From Diplonema papillatum (Eukaryota > Euglenozoa > Diplonemea > Diplonemida > Diplonemidae), in the NCBI GenBank assembly GCA_030068145.1, contig JAPJBO010000260.1:1-64000 (forward strand): a stretch of 64,000 bases of DNA. The letters run 5' to 3'. A program made the translations under genes and the position numbers. Shown one piece after another: positions 30,585 to 42,150 of this stretch (position 1 is the first letter of the stretch; each line of letters opens with the position of its first letter). The notes beneath the pieces were generated by a model. It saw only the letters and a program-made list of their open reading frames with translations. It had not been told where the DNA came from and did not search any database.

Positions 30585-33500
30585 TTTCACCGCCCCCTTC
30601 AACTCCCGGATCTCCCGTCCCCCCAGATCAGAAAGTGCAGACCACCCACCCAAGGGGTCGCAGCCTGTTGGCAAGTGCTGAGGTTTGCTTCACTTCAAAA
30701 GTGTTTGCACAGGCAGACGGGCCCTGCTTTGTTTTGGTTTGGTTGGACAGGGGTCCCCTCCGCTAGGGCAGGCGGATTTCACAGTGCCGTGCAAGTGCGG
30801 GCACGACATAGAAAGGGTGGCACGCTTTAATGACCCGCAGATTCAAGTTCCTTTGAACGGTCACACCGGCCAACAGAAAGACGGTGTGTCGGGCGGGCGA
30901 GTGCCGTCCAACCAGTACCCTGTCCCCCAGGAAGACACACCGGCGTCAGCAAGACGACGGCAGGGGATGACGACCCCCCAAGGGAAGAAGAAGTGTGCAA
31001 CGCCACGCGTAAAATCGAGGCAAGATTTGCAGAAGCATGCACGCCAGCAAAGAGGGGAAAGGACGCAAAGCGACTGCGCGGACGATGATGCGAATGAGTG
31101 CAAACGCCTGGAGAAGGACACGGTGCGAGGAAAGTGGTGATCACTTGTGTGACGAATGTAGGCCACCGCCACAGATTCTCTGCGTTCTAACTTCGAAGTA
31201 TCAAGTGCAACACGTTGAAGGGTTTCTATCTCCTGGAGCTGCATAGACTTGCCTGGTGCTGTCTTTCACGAAGGCAGTATGCACGCGAGTAAGGAAGGGA
31301 CAGGACACAAAGCGACCGCACGACGACGATGTGAATGAGCAAGCGCCGGGAAACCCGTACACCGCGAGAGTAGGAGAAAGTAGAAAGGGAAAGTTTTCGT
31401 TGACCGCACTATCCTGAGCTCAAATCCGTACCGGACGTGGTTTCAGGTGGCAATTGGTAAATGATCATGATCTACATTGCATGTAGCTAAAATACACGAC
31501 TCGGTGGTCTGTGATTGATGCAGACCATCGCCACAGATTCTGTACAACCTCAAGCTTTCTTTTTTTACGTGTGTGTGTGTCAGGACGCTAAGAAATACAA
31601 ATGCCAGCCAGAATCTAGCATGATCTGGAAGAATGATCGACTATCCGAAACTGGCAACAGGCGACCGGCAGGCACTGTTCACTTTCAATGCGTGCAACAA
31701 GGGCATGCATTGAGAGCATGGAGACCACACCACACCGAGTCCATTCATCTACGTTCGGGTTTCTCTCGATTCAAACTCTTCCGAATCGGGAGAGAACCAG
31801 AGGAACGGCAGAAGCGTCAAACCCCTCGGAACAAGGTTAAGGCGCGTTGTTTCAGACGCAGCAAATACGAAGGGAGAGCAAATGATTGGGAGCTGTACGG
31901 TACCGAGGTGGACAACACGAGACCGGGAAATCGCCATTGGCAGCAGGATAGGGTGAGAGTTTGCAGAAAGTCAGGAGCGAAAGGGAAGCATCGTGACTTC
32001 GCTGAATAGATAGTTCCGGGAACGAGTGCAGGGAAAAGAAGGAGAAGTTTGCTCCGGGGCAAGAGCGGAACGGTCTGAGGCTGCATGCAAAGCTTGGGTC
32101 GAAGTTAACACAGTGCCGTCAACCCTGTTTGCTTTACCCTGTTGATCGGGCTCGTGTTCAGTTCAAGAGCCAATGAGCCCACGGTACGACACACCGCCAT
32201 GGCACTATGTTTTTGGGAATCGGTAGTAGGCCGTGGCTCTGCAGTACCGCTGAACACGCGAAGCTTGACTCCCGTGTAGCGGGCGTTTCCGGTACTGTTG
32301 CGATAGGGAAGGTGTGCACCTGTCACATCCGGTCTGAGTGGTCCCTTCCAGATCAGCTGCTGCCCCAGTGCGAGGAGAACGGAATGCAAGTGGCCAACTG
32401 TGAGATTGAGTAGGGGTACGGACCTATTCTTCTGCGCGCTGTCTGCTGCCCCTTGCTTCGTTGTTGGGCCCACCCCCCGTTGAGCCAGTCCACCCCTATT
32501 TCCTGGACGTGCATTGAATTGCCTGCTGCTGGCTATCACAGTCTATTCAGACTAGCAGCAGGGGGTCGACTGGCTCACCTGCCTCCGCTCCGCTCCGGAC
32601 TACTCGCCTGCACAGGGGCTGTGGTGCAATGGTGAAGGCTGCTCCACGAGCATCGCGGGCGCCAGTGAGGAATCGGCAGAAGGAGCGCAGACTATCTCTC
32701 GGGGAGGTTGGGGGGAGAGACTTTTTGTTGGGTTTCCGACGATCCCGTATGGGCGTGGGTTTCTTCCTTTTCTTGCAGAATTTCTTGCTGCGGTTCCTTC
32801 CGCTTCTTCGCCGTCGTTGGATGCAACTTTGCTTGGGATTTAGTAATCAGATGCTGATGCTGGTAGTGTCAGGAGGCTATTTCGTGAAAAGCCTTGTCTC
32901 GGGTTCTCTAAGTTGGTTTCTTGTGCGTAACGTTGTTGGAAAGGGGGGGAGGGCCCGGAGGGGGAGCAAATTATCCAGGTAGCAGACTAGTGCACTTTTC
33001 TTCAAACGTACAGCCTTTCGGGACGGCAAGGGCACAGCGGTGAGAATATCGCCTTTTCGAATCTTCGTTTCGAGCCTCGTCGAAACGTGAGGCCATCTGT
33101 TTGTTGAAAATACTGTACCGAGTTTATCGTTGGCATTGGAACGCGCAAGCAACGCTGATTCCGATGCTAATGAAGTAGAGAATTCTGGCCGCTGTACTGA
33201 CTTGCACACATTTGCTGGAAAAGATGCTCAATACTAGAGGTGTCCAGTCAAGATATTCAGACGCGACGAGTGTTCTCTAGTACCGTATTCTGAATAACGA
33301 TGAACCAAAACCCCCCCTAATCTACCTATTTAGGCATGCGTTTGTTCACAACGAAAAAAAAAAGCTTTTGCCATTCTGCGTACTCGGGAGACACCTCGAG
33401 AGGAAATGCAAATACATTCGCATGGGTCTCGCTTCTGCGCCTGGAGGGAGCAGTGCAAAATGTGAATGTCCCGTCAAACAGTGTCGAAAGAGGAAAGAAC

Positions 33501-36500
33501 GGCGGGGTGGGGGGCGCAAGCTTTTGCGAGCTCGATAACATGCGGACTGGCACGCACCCGATGCTATCGGCTCTGAAAGAGACTAAACCAACACAAAACG
33601 CATCTTTTCTGCGCTAGTGTACAACCACGGCGGCTTCAACAGAGAACGTTCGCCTAGGATTTTAATGTCTTCAGGTGACTTTCGACACATGCATTTCTGC
33701 TTGGTCACGGGTGTGCGGTGGAGTCTGCGGAGGCTCTTGTTGTCGTTCGCGGTCAATATCTTAGGACACTGCATGCGATTCGCCTTTGGGGGAAATCTTA
33801 GTTTAGTGTTCAGACAGAACACTGCCTCGCAAGCACGTTTGATGCCCGCACGGGGTGGCCAGGTGCAGCCGCCACGGGTTGCGCTTCTGTTGCCCAGCTG
33901 GCAGGGGCACTCTGGGCAGACTCTTGTTCCCGGCGGGTGAAATCAGCGGTTTACGGGGTGGCAGTGCCCTGGAGCCGTGGATTAAGGTGGTGCACGTCTT
34001 TCCTTCCGTGCGCTCCAACGGAGCCGTCGGTCCGCGGCCGTTCCGCCCAGAGCCAGCTCACGCAACCGGCCAAACGCGAGGGCAGCCGCCGGTACCAGCG
34101 GTCATCTGCTGACTCGTGTTATCAACGCATTTATGCCGGCAAGAGTAGGTCGCTCGGACAACACGCGCAGTACCCGAATGTCTCGATAGGTCCGACAGGC
34201 ACCTTTTCCCAATTGTGTCGCGGTGCCGAAGTACAGATCACACAAATCGTTGGCCAGAACACCAGGTGCGACGACGTTCAGAAGCTGGGCAGAAAAAGGG
34301 GTCGCCGCGTCTTCTCCTGATTATGCGCACTCGCTCAGTGTGGACTTCTTAACACAGGGCGAGGGGTTTTTAATCCGAAGCAACCTGGTCCCAATCAACC
34401 CCTCGATGGTCGAAACATCGGTCCGGGGCAGCCATTTTTGCACAAGCGTTCTTACGTGGCATCTCCTGAAGGCTTCAAGGTCTTTTTTTGAACCTGGACT
34501 CGACAAGGGAAAGGGTCGCGGTTATGCAATTGCGCTATGCCAGGCCACAAGGGGCAAATATGCAGGGATCGAACAAGACCAAACTGTCACGCAGCAGTAG
34601 TGCACTATGAACTGCTGACGACAACGATGAGGTGCTTAGCCTGCACGTACCGCAATACTACCCCAACTGTGATAGGTCTTTCTTCGGAGGGGCCCGCGCA
34701 CTCAAAGTTCGACTTATACGCAATGCTGAAGCGTGACTTACAACGTACCGCAGATGACTCCCTGCAAACCCCAGAAAAAGTAGGGTGAGGTGGTGTGTGG
34801 GGGGCGGGCAAGAGAATATCTGGGAATTAACGAATTGCCGCGAGTCGGGGTTAACCATAAATTTAGACTGTTTCTTGCGTTATTTTTTTTTTGTCGTTTT
34901 CATTTTTATTTTACAGTAAAATTTACTGTGGCAAAGGCTTTCAACGGCCGACTTCGTGGTGCCGCAGAGGGCCAACAGTTTTAGCGTTATTTGTGGATTA
35001 GTTGGTTGACGGAGGCGTGGAGCTGCAACGGGCGTGCTCAAGTATCATCATCGGTGGCACTGGCACATTCCGGGTGAAGTCCTGCGGGAAACTCGGTGTG
35101 ACACTCGTGATTATGGGTGATGTGAAACGTAACAGTACACCAATACTCACACTGGATTCCTCGGGCGTGGCACACTGGATTCCGCGCTGAACGGGTGCCC
35201 TCACACGCCCGATGTATGGATTGAACAACTAACTCCCACCTGATGCTGGAGCACCACCGTGCAAGCGTGTGCGGGACACGCGGCTGCTCTTCTGAGACAG
35301 ATGCTGCAGCCGCAAGCAGCGGGTCGGCGGGTTGACTTTGCTTAAAATAAGCGCCTGCTTCGTAGGAAACACTCGCGGCATTTGCGAGGTACAGAGGCAG
35401 AAGCGTGCTGCGAACTGCGGGCGGCCAAGCCTTTGGCGCCACGTGTTCTGAGGCTTAAATACAGTTGAAAAAGCATGTGATCTCATGCTATGTCACATGT
35501 TGTCAACATGTGATAACACTGTAAGTTCCTGAACAAGTGGTTGGTGTAGGTGTATTGTCCCCGTGTCATTTGAAGTGGGTGCGGGCGGCATATTGCCCGA
35601 GTTCGTAAGAGCCTTAGTCGGTCCGAGGTAAAGGTATACTAAATCAGAGCGTGACCAACGGGCAACGGCAACTGCTCGTAGTGCAGAGCAGTGTCCAAGC
35701 CTTTTAGGATCAACCCCGATAGCTGGTCATCGTGCACAGCATCGACCTTCAGTTGCCATGTCCCCAGCGCATTCGCGCCCTCTCTGGGCGGTGGCCCCCC
35801 TGTAAGAACAACCTTCGCATCTCGCAATCGGAGGGTGCGGGTACCTTTCTCGTGAAACTGTTTTTTTCTCGCGTGAGACTCGTCGCGCAGCCTATGTATG
35901 AAGATCGCTGTACAGTTCGAGCCAGAGCGCTAATCGACTGAAGACAGAGTTAACATTATTTCGGTCCAGCGGTGTTTAACAATCAGATCCAACGCAGAAT
36001 TAAGAGCGAAAGAGAGGGGAGGGGCGGGGACTCGTGGCGCCGTCGGTCTGACTCTTGAAGTGCGTGCGTCCTGGCCCGTTTCCTCCTTTCTCCGCCCGAG
36101 ACGAAACATGACGAGGAGGAGCACAGCTTCGACAGGGCCACGGGAAGTCTGGCGGGGTCGCAAGAGTCGCGCCGCAAGACGCTATGACAATTGTCAATAG
36201 GCGTGCAGCAAGCGTACCGAATGAAACGGACCCCAGCTGGTGGGAGGACCCCCTCCAACAAGGTTCAACCTATAAAGCGGTAAACCCCCCGTTGTTCGAG
36301 CTGGGGGGGTGAGACGGCCGGATCCAACACTTGACCACACGCAGGCGGAAGGGGGGGAAGCTAATAATTGGCACTTTCAATTCAAATCAAACGAAGGTCC
36401 TCCCTTCGACCAATCTTTGGTGTTTCGCAGGCGCACTCCAAAAATAGAAAAATAACTTAACTGGTTGTTCGTCCGCAAGTGGTTAAACTAAAATTTTCGT

Positions 36501-39500
36501 TCGGGGACGAAAGAGTGGCTGCGAGCAGCCAATTTTGTTTTAGTTCCGTACTTTCTTTCATGAGCCAATTCTCTGCCCGATCTAATGGTGTCGGGCCTTG
36601 TAGTTTGGGTTAGAATGCAAAGAATCTGTGGCGAAAATGCATCGTAGAACGTAAACAAGTTTCGTAGAGCGTAATCGAGGTCAGGTCGCTTTCAGGGGGG
36701 GAGGTAGGTGAATTGGCTCAGTCTAGGGCTCACTTCTGCGACCTTCGTTTCTTTCTTCTTGCTGCTTAAAATTTGGTCAGTTCCTTCGTTTTCAGAGTGC
36801 AAGTATTTAGTGAAAGTTCGCTTGAAAACTCTTTCCGTTTTCTTTCTTAGTTGGTTCGTCTTTTGAGGGGGGCTTTCCGGGACCCTTTCTGGTCTGGGGT
36901 GAAAAAGAAGGGTTTCAGCCATTTTCCCCGCCAGACGCGCTTGTATCTTGGCAAGACGGCCCCCTTTGCTGGGAACTTGCTCGTCCTTCGGTGGTGTTGT
37001 CTGGCTCCTTATCAGGTTCCTGGTTGCGGGATAAAAAGTCTGCTACTCACACTTAGCATTTACGGCTGGGGGAGGGGAAATAATTCCCCCCAACCCAACT
37101 CCCAGAAACCCCCCCTGTGTTCGTTCAAAATGGTGTTCGTTGTGTGTAGGCCAGCCCACCTTCTGGAACTATATCCAATTGCTTCCAGACGGTGTTTCGG
37201 CTGTCAGTGCATCTCTGCATTGTACTCCCGTGAGTTGTGGAACAGAGAACGAAACGGCAATCGATGCGGGCACTGTGGACAGGTCCTCTGCACGTTGTAC
37301 CAATCACGGTATAATGCAGTCGACCTTCACAGTTTCTCTGCATTCGATTCCCATCGATCTAGACGGGCAGAAGCGTCCCGAGCAAAGAGATAAACACCGG
37401 CATAGCGGCACCAGAGTATCCGCCACTACTTTATATTAAATTCCCAACCGGAACCGGGTGGACTGGCCTGTCGATGTATCACGGAGCGAAGCGGACCTCG
37501 CCCCACGCTCCCGTGTGGCCCGTCGCATCAAACTGAAAGGGCCAAGCCATTTGGGCGATTTGGCCCTGCTCCGTCTCGAGCGGGAGACCTTTCTTTTTCT
37601 ATGTGGCGTGCTTCGTAGAGCAAAGGTTGCTTGGAAAGCGCAGCGATAAACGGGACGTCATGTCCCGACTAGGAAGGAGAGGAGCAGAAATAGCTTCCAC
37701 GGTGTGCCACGCGCACGGGGCTTTGACCGGTTAAGCGATCGACATCGCTTTGACTGACCGAAAGAGCAGTCACAACTTTGACCGACCAAGCACTGACAAG
37801 AGCAGACGACCATTTCCAGCCAAAGCGCTAGCCGTAGCTTTGAGGCCGAATAAAGCGAAGCTTTGTCCGGTCGCAGGATCCGCCACAGCTTTGAGTGGTC
37901 AAAAGCCCAGCGAACTTTCCGGTGGGTGACAGTGCAAGCTTATTCCAGTATCCGGAAAAACACAAACGATACGCAACGAATCACAGCAGCATCTTCGACA
38001 CGTTAAGTGCCGACATAGGAACACGGGGAGGTGTGTGCTTGATCTAGGGTGAACCCCCAAGACTTGGTACTAGTTGGGCGATCTCTGCCAGCGAGGGGGG
38101 ATTGCAAGAACGTGCTTGGAATGGGTATGTGCTCAACACCGCACTCTGCCAGCGAGGGGGGGAGGAGGATTGAAGTAGCCTAACGTAGCCGTGCTCATTT
38201 ATTTCTTTTGGATTTGCTTCCTTGGGCGGCTGTGCATGGCTTCCTGGCAGTGGAGGCGTCTCGCAGGGCTGCACCTCTCTATGTTCAGTCGAAACGGGGG
38301 AACCTGCGCCGCTTTCTCACAGCAATGTCGTCAGGGTTGCCCCTGTTTTGATCGGATTCGAGTTGCGATGCAGCCGCGGTCAGAGAGGGACTGTGCGGAC
38401 GGCCGGACTATACGTATCAGCAGTCGGTGTGGTGCGTGGTGCATGGTATGCACAGCATATATCCGTACTACGGGGAGAGGATGTGTACTAGCCCCCTTAC
38501 AGACGGAGGAAGGGGGGTTGTCCAGGGCGCAGAAAGCCTTCTGGGGAATCAATGGGTCGAGCTCGACAGTTTTACGACTCCATAATAGAAAACCTGGTGC
38601 ACCTCGGAAAGGTTTCGTAGCACATCCCTTCACAGCAGCAAACCTTGACTATTTTTGACGTGTCTTTTCTCTCGGGCCCTGGCAGTTTCGACATAAAACT
38701 CATCTATCTCCCCGTCCGTAAAGGGTTAAAACGCAGAGCATACCCACATGCCCTACCCGTACGTGATTGGTGTACTGTACACGGTGATGTCCAGCCTCAG
38801 AAGCTGGAGATAAAGAGGGTGTGCCCGAGTCACACCCAAAATGTGACACCCGCTTATTGAACTCCAGCTTTAACACCAGCTTCTGAGGCTGGACTCCGCC
38901 GTGTAAGGATCCATGCACAGGACCGCCATACACCCAGGGCTGTCGCTGCGAGTCTTTTCGAGGGCGTCGAACAAGGCGGCACGAAGATGGTTGTCGTTGT
39001 CTTGGTGGAATCGAACTGCGAAGATCGCGACCAAAACGCTGCTCTTGCAGCGTTTCCGGCATGGGGTGGGGTCTGTGCGGACCATCACTGCGAAAGGTTC
39101 GGAGGAGGTGTCCAGCGAAGGGGGGTCCCGAAGGCGGGGGTAGCTGTTGGCTTTAATTGGGCGCGATCAAACCGATGCTTTTTTGCAGCATTGCTTCAGA
39201 GAGGAGCTGTGCGGACCGTTGCGTTAGCTCTTTGCTTGAGCTAAGTGTCCGGCGCAGTGGTCCCTTCTGCGTATCAGTCATGTCGCTATGCTGAATCGCA
39301 CGTTGTGCTAGGCTAGGGCGAGGCTGTCAAACTGCCACTACGGACAGATGACACAGCGGGTCAGGACAACTACTTCGGCAGGTCTCGTTCCCCCCCCCCG
39401 CAATTCCGAGAGACCCACCCCCTTTAGGCTGTGTTTTGGAGGGAAGCGTCGGAAGCTTTTCCGTTTCCAACCCCTTTTACTTACCGTAATTGGATTCCTG

Positions 39501-39705
39501 ATGGTTGAACCGGGTAAAACCTAGGACGACGGTCATCACCCGTTTACCCAGCTTTAGTCCAGTTCAACATTATTCCAACTGCGGTACTTAGGGTGTATGG
39601 AAACGTCCTTTCATTACTAAGCAAACGAAGCTGGTCGCACAGCTTGGTGCGCCACGAACGTACTGGTTCTGGGTGTAGGTCCGCCGTCAAGAAAGCGGGG
39701 GGCCC
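30585..39705. other. Long non-coding interval
   Basis: No gene can be supported in about 9 kb. Recognisable pieces: the 5' flank of paralogue 3 to ~30,710; a short repeat at 31,398-31,495 shared with 39,706 and 40,538; a segment at 33,795-33,850 (CTTAGTTTAGTGTTCAG) shared with 42,650, 47,170 and 53,650; 34,670-34,730 shared with 6,425; 36,610-36,720 shared with 41,465-41,570; GCTTTGACCG-rich degenerate repeats at 37,720-37,920; and a short piece at 38,110 of repeat R5. Confidence 0.5.
38789..38894. repeat. 19-bp inverted repeat
   Basis: GTCCAGCCTCAGAAGCTGG at 38789-38807 and its exact complement at 38876-38894 enclose 68 bp that themselves contain GTGTGCCCGAGTCACACCC. The word GTCCAGCCTCAGA recurs at 46,791. 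Confidence 0.85.
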
Positions 39706-39840
39706 GTTTTCGTTGACCGCACTACCCTGAGCCCAAATCCTGGACGTGGATTGAGGTGGCAAATTTGGCAAATGATCATGACCAGAAGGTCCTACTTGGG
39801 CGGTTCAGTTTCCTCACACATTGCATGTGGCTAAAAAAAA
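39706..39840 (+). repeat. Direct repeat R6, left copy
   Basis: GTTTTCGTTGACCGCACTA, CCTGAGCCCAAATCC, GGACGTGG and GGCAAATGATCATG, ending CATGTGGCTAAAA. Copies lie at 31,398-31,495 and 40,538-40,655. This copy and the one at 40,538 are direct repeats on either side of the R7 block. Confidence 0.7.
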
Positions 39841-39959
39841 AAAAATGCAGTGGGTGCCTGGAACATCGCTTGACACGGTGCACCGCGTGTAAGACGATTA
39901 CTTCATTGAACCCTGACGTAGAATCCTGGTTCTAAGTGGGCCACTTCTGGTAAGCAGGA

Positions 39960-40525
39960 CTGGCGACGCGGGATGAACCGAGAGCTGACTTAAGGTGTCC
40001 GAGTTTTCGCTCATCAGATCCCACAAAGGGTGTCGGTTCATCTTGACAGCAGGACGGTGGCCATGGAAGTCGGTTTCCGATAATGAGTGTGTAACAACTC
40101 ACCTGCCGAATGCACCGGTCCCGAAAATGGATGATGCTCAAGCGATCCACCCATAGTTGGCCGCGTACTGGTATCACAAAGCCAGGCGTGCGTAGGAGTG
40201 GTGCAACGTTGAGGCAACCAGTGCGACAGCGAAGGGAGGAGGAAAGCCCAACCGACAGCGCAGAAACGAAGAAGCAGAGCCGAAGATCTCCACGAGAGCG
40301 TGGTGCTGTGCTACCGAAAGCAGCAGAAGACGAAGTGGAACGCACGGAATAGCGGAATCTGGTCTCAGGAGAACTCAACACTCCACGTATGACGACATTC
40401 TGCATCGCTGCCTTGCAATTACCTCGTTGCTCGTGTCTGATCGCCGAAGAGAGGATGAAAGGGGTCGCTTCATGACAGACGACTGCACTGCACAAATGAG
40501 ACTGCGACGATGGACCGGTAAGAAA
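39960..40525 (+). repeat. Dispersed repeat R7, copy 1
   Basis: Shares with 52,760-53,115: AGCAGCAGA, GACGAAGTGG, GGAATCTGGT, TGACGACATTCTGCATC, TTGCTCGTGT and GATCGCCGA, in the same order and orientation. At 53 kb the block is inside an inverted-repeat-bounded element. Here it lies between the two R6 direct repeats. A 187-codon minus frame crosses it but is not preserved in the other copy. Confidence 0.65.
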
Positions 40526-40537
40526 GGAACACTAGGT

Positions 40538-40655
40538 GTTTTCGCGGACTACCCTGAACCAAATACTGGACGTGACTTCAGCAAACTTGGCAAATGAACA
40601 TGCCCACTCGGGAAGTTCGGGTTTCTCACATATTCCAAGTGGCTAAAAAGAAAGC
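40538..40655 (+). repeat. Direct repeat R6, right copy
   Basis: GTTTTCGCGGACTACCCTGA, CTGGACGTGACTTCAG, TTGGCAAATGAACATG, GGGTTTCTCACAT and GTGGCTAAAA. Same order as at 39,706. Confidence 0.65.
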
Positions 40656-40752
40656 ACGCGTGCCCGAGACCACAAGTCCGAGACTATAGTAAAAGGATTG
40701 TAGCACGGCCAATATTGGCAATGCCTACTAGGGGAAGGAGGAGTTCGCGTGG

Positions 40753-40799
40753 TATAAGTTCGTGCTTGAATATTTCCAATATTCAAGCACGAACTTATA
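40753..40799. repeat. Perfect hairpin, 22-bp arms, 3-base loop
   Basis: The arm beginning TATAAGTTCGTGC (40753-40774) is followed by TCC and its exact complement (40778-40799). There is no mismatch in 22 pairs, and no other part of the neighbourhood is symmetric. Confidence 0.95.
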
Positions 40800-41531
40800 A
40801 TGAAAAAGCGAAGTTGGTGGACGGTGGGGTGTTATCAGAATCGGCTCGTATCGGACATCAAACAGGTGTTCTTACCAAGGAACAGCAGCCCTGTTGCAAG
40901 GGGTTTGTTGGGGAGGGGGCGGGGAGGTTCACTTTCTCTTCTTTTTTGTTGCCAAGGCTATTATTTTCCCCCGACGACAGCAAGTGTCAGACTAGCCCAC
41001 CCGAAGGCAGTTGAGTCCTTTTAGGCATGTTTCTCTACTGGCAGAAGTTGTTTGGGCTAGCGTCCTTCTTTCTACCCCCCTCAACGACAGCGCGTGTCAC
41101 TCTTCGGAAGCCTGCTTGGGGCGTGACTAGTACGGGCTCTCTCCCTGTCCTGAAGGACTTGTAACTTGTTTGCGCTGTTTTGCGATGCTGCTTTCTTTTC
41201 TTGGCATTCTTTTGGCGTTGGAGAAGGCTTTGTCTCTCTGGTTCGCAGTGGGCGCAGAGATTTGTAGTAGTGAGCCAATTCACCCCCTGCCAGATCGAAG
41301 GTTGTCGAGCGTTGTAGCTTGGGATAGCATGCAAATAATCTGTGGCGGGAATCTGCATCGCCGGCGTCGCGGTTATCTCTTCGCACGGGATGTGTCACGC
41401 TTTCGTCTCTTCAGCTCGTCTTAGTAGAGCGTAGTCGAGTGGAAACGCCGCGGAATCGTTTAAGTTAGAACGCAAAGAATGTGTGGTGATAATCTGCATC
41501 TAACCGCGTACTCGAGCTGAGGTCGCTTTCA

Positions 41532-41549
41532 GGGGGGGGGGGGGGGGGG
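41532..41549 (+). repeat. Poly-G tract (18) within a dispersed repeat
   Basis: The surrounding repeat (GAGGTCGCTTTCAGGG, then AGGTGAATTGGCTCA) also occurs at 36,680-36,720 with only seven G, so the tract has expanded or contracted in place. Confidence 0.85.
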
Positions 41550-41704
41550 CAGGTGAATTGGCTCAAGTAGATGGCAGTATTATACCGACGAGCAGGAGTT
41601 CGGCGAAGAACTTGCTTTGGCTCTGGCGCACGGTTTCCGAGGTCCCCGTCGAAAACCAACTCGCCGCCCGCAAACTGGCACACCCCTGATTTGACCCGAT
41701 TGGA

Positions 41705-42150
41705 GCACCTGCTAGCCATCCCTGGTACCTGGGAGGTGATGGTACGTAGGTGCTAGGTACCCACCAACATGCCAGTACCACGATAGGTGTCAGTGGATGA
41801 TGGGTTGTGCACACACCCCGGCATGGTGCAGGAGGTCCGGAGGACCACCTAGCGCACCTGTTAGCCATCCCTGGTACCTGGGAGGTGATGGTACGTAGGT
41901 GCTAGGTACCCACCAACATGCCAGTACCACGATAGGTGTCAGTGGATGATGGGTTGTGCACACACCCCGGCATGGTGCAGGAGGTCCGGAGGACCACCTA
42001 GCGCACCTGTTAGCCATCCCTGGTACCTGGGAGGTGATGGTACGCAGGTGCTAGGTACCCACCAACACTCCAGTACCACGATAGATGTTAGTGGATGATG
42101 GGTTGTGCACACACCCAAGGAGAACAGGAGGACCACCTAGCGCACCTGTT
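41705..42150 (+). repeat. 149-bp tandem repeat, about three copies
   Basis: Units start at TTAGCCATCCCTGGTACCTG and end at AGGACCACCTAGCGCACCTG. The first two full units are almost identical. The third carries several changes and an internal loss of the CCCCGGCATGGTG segment. Each unit contains GGTACC palindromes. Minus-strand frames repeat with the same period only because of the tandem structure. Confidence 0.92.

Noticed and set aside
36851-37393. 180-codon plus frame
   Set aside because: No recognisable domain, and overlapping frames of similar length occur on both strands in the same place.
39932-40495. 187-codon minus frame
   Set aside because: It lies in repeat R7, and the copy at 52,760-53,115 does not conserve the frame.
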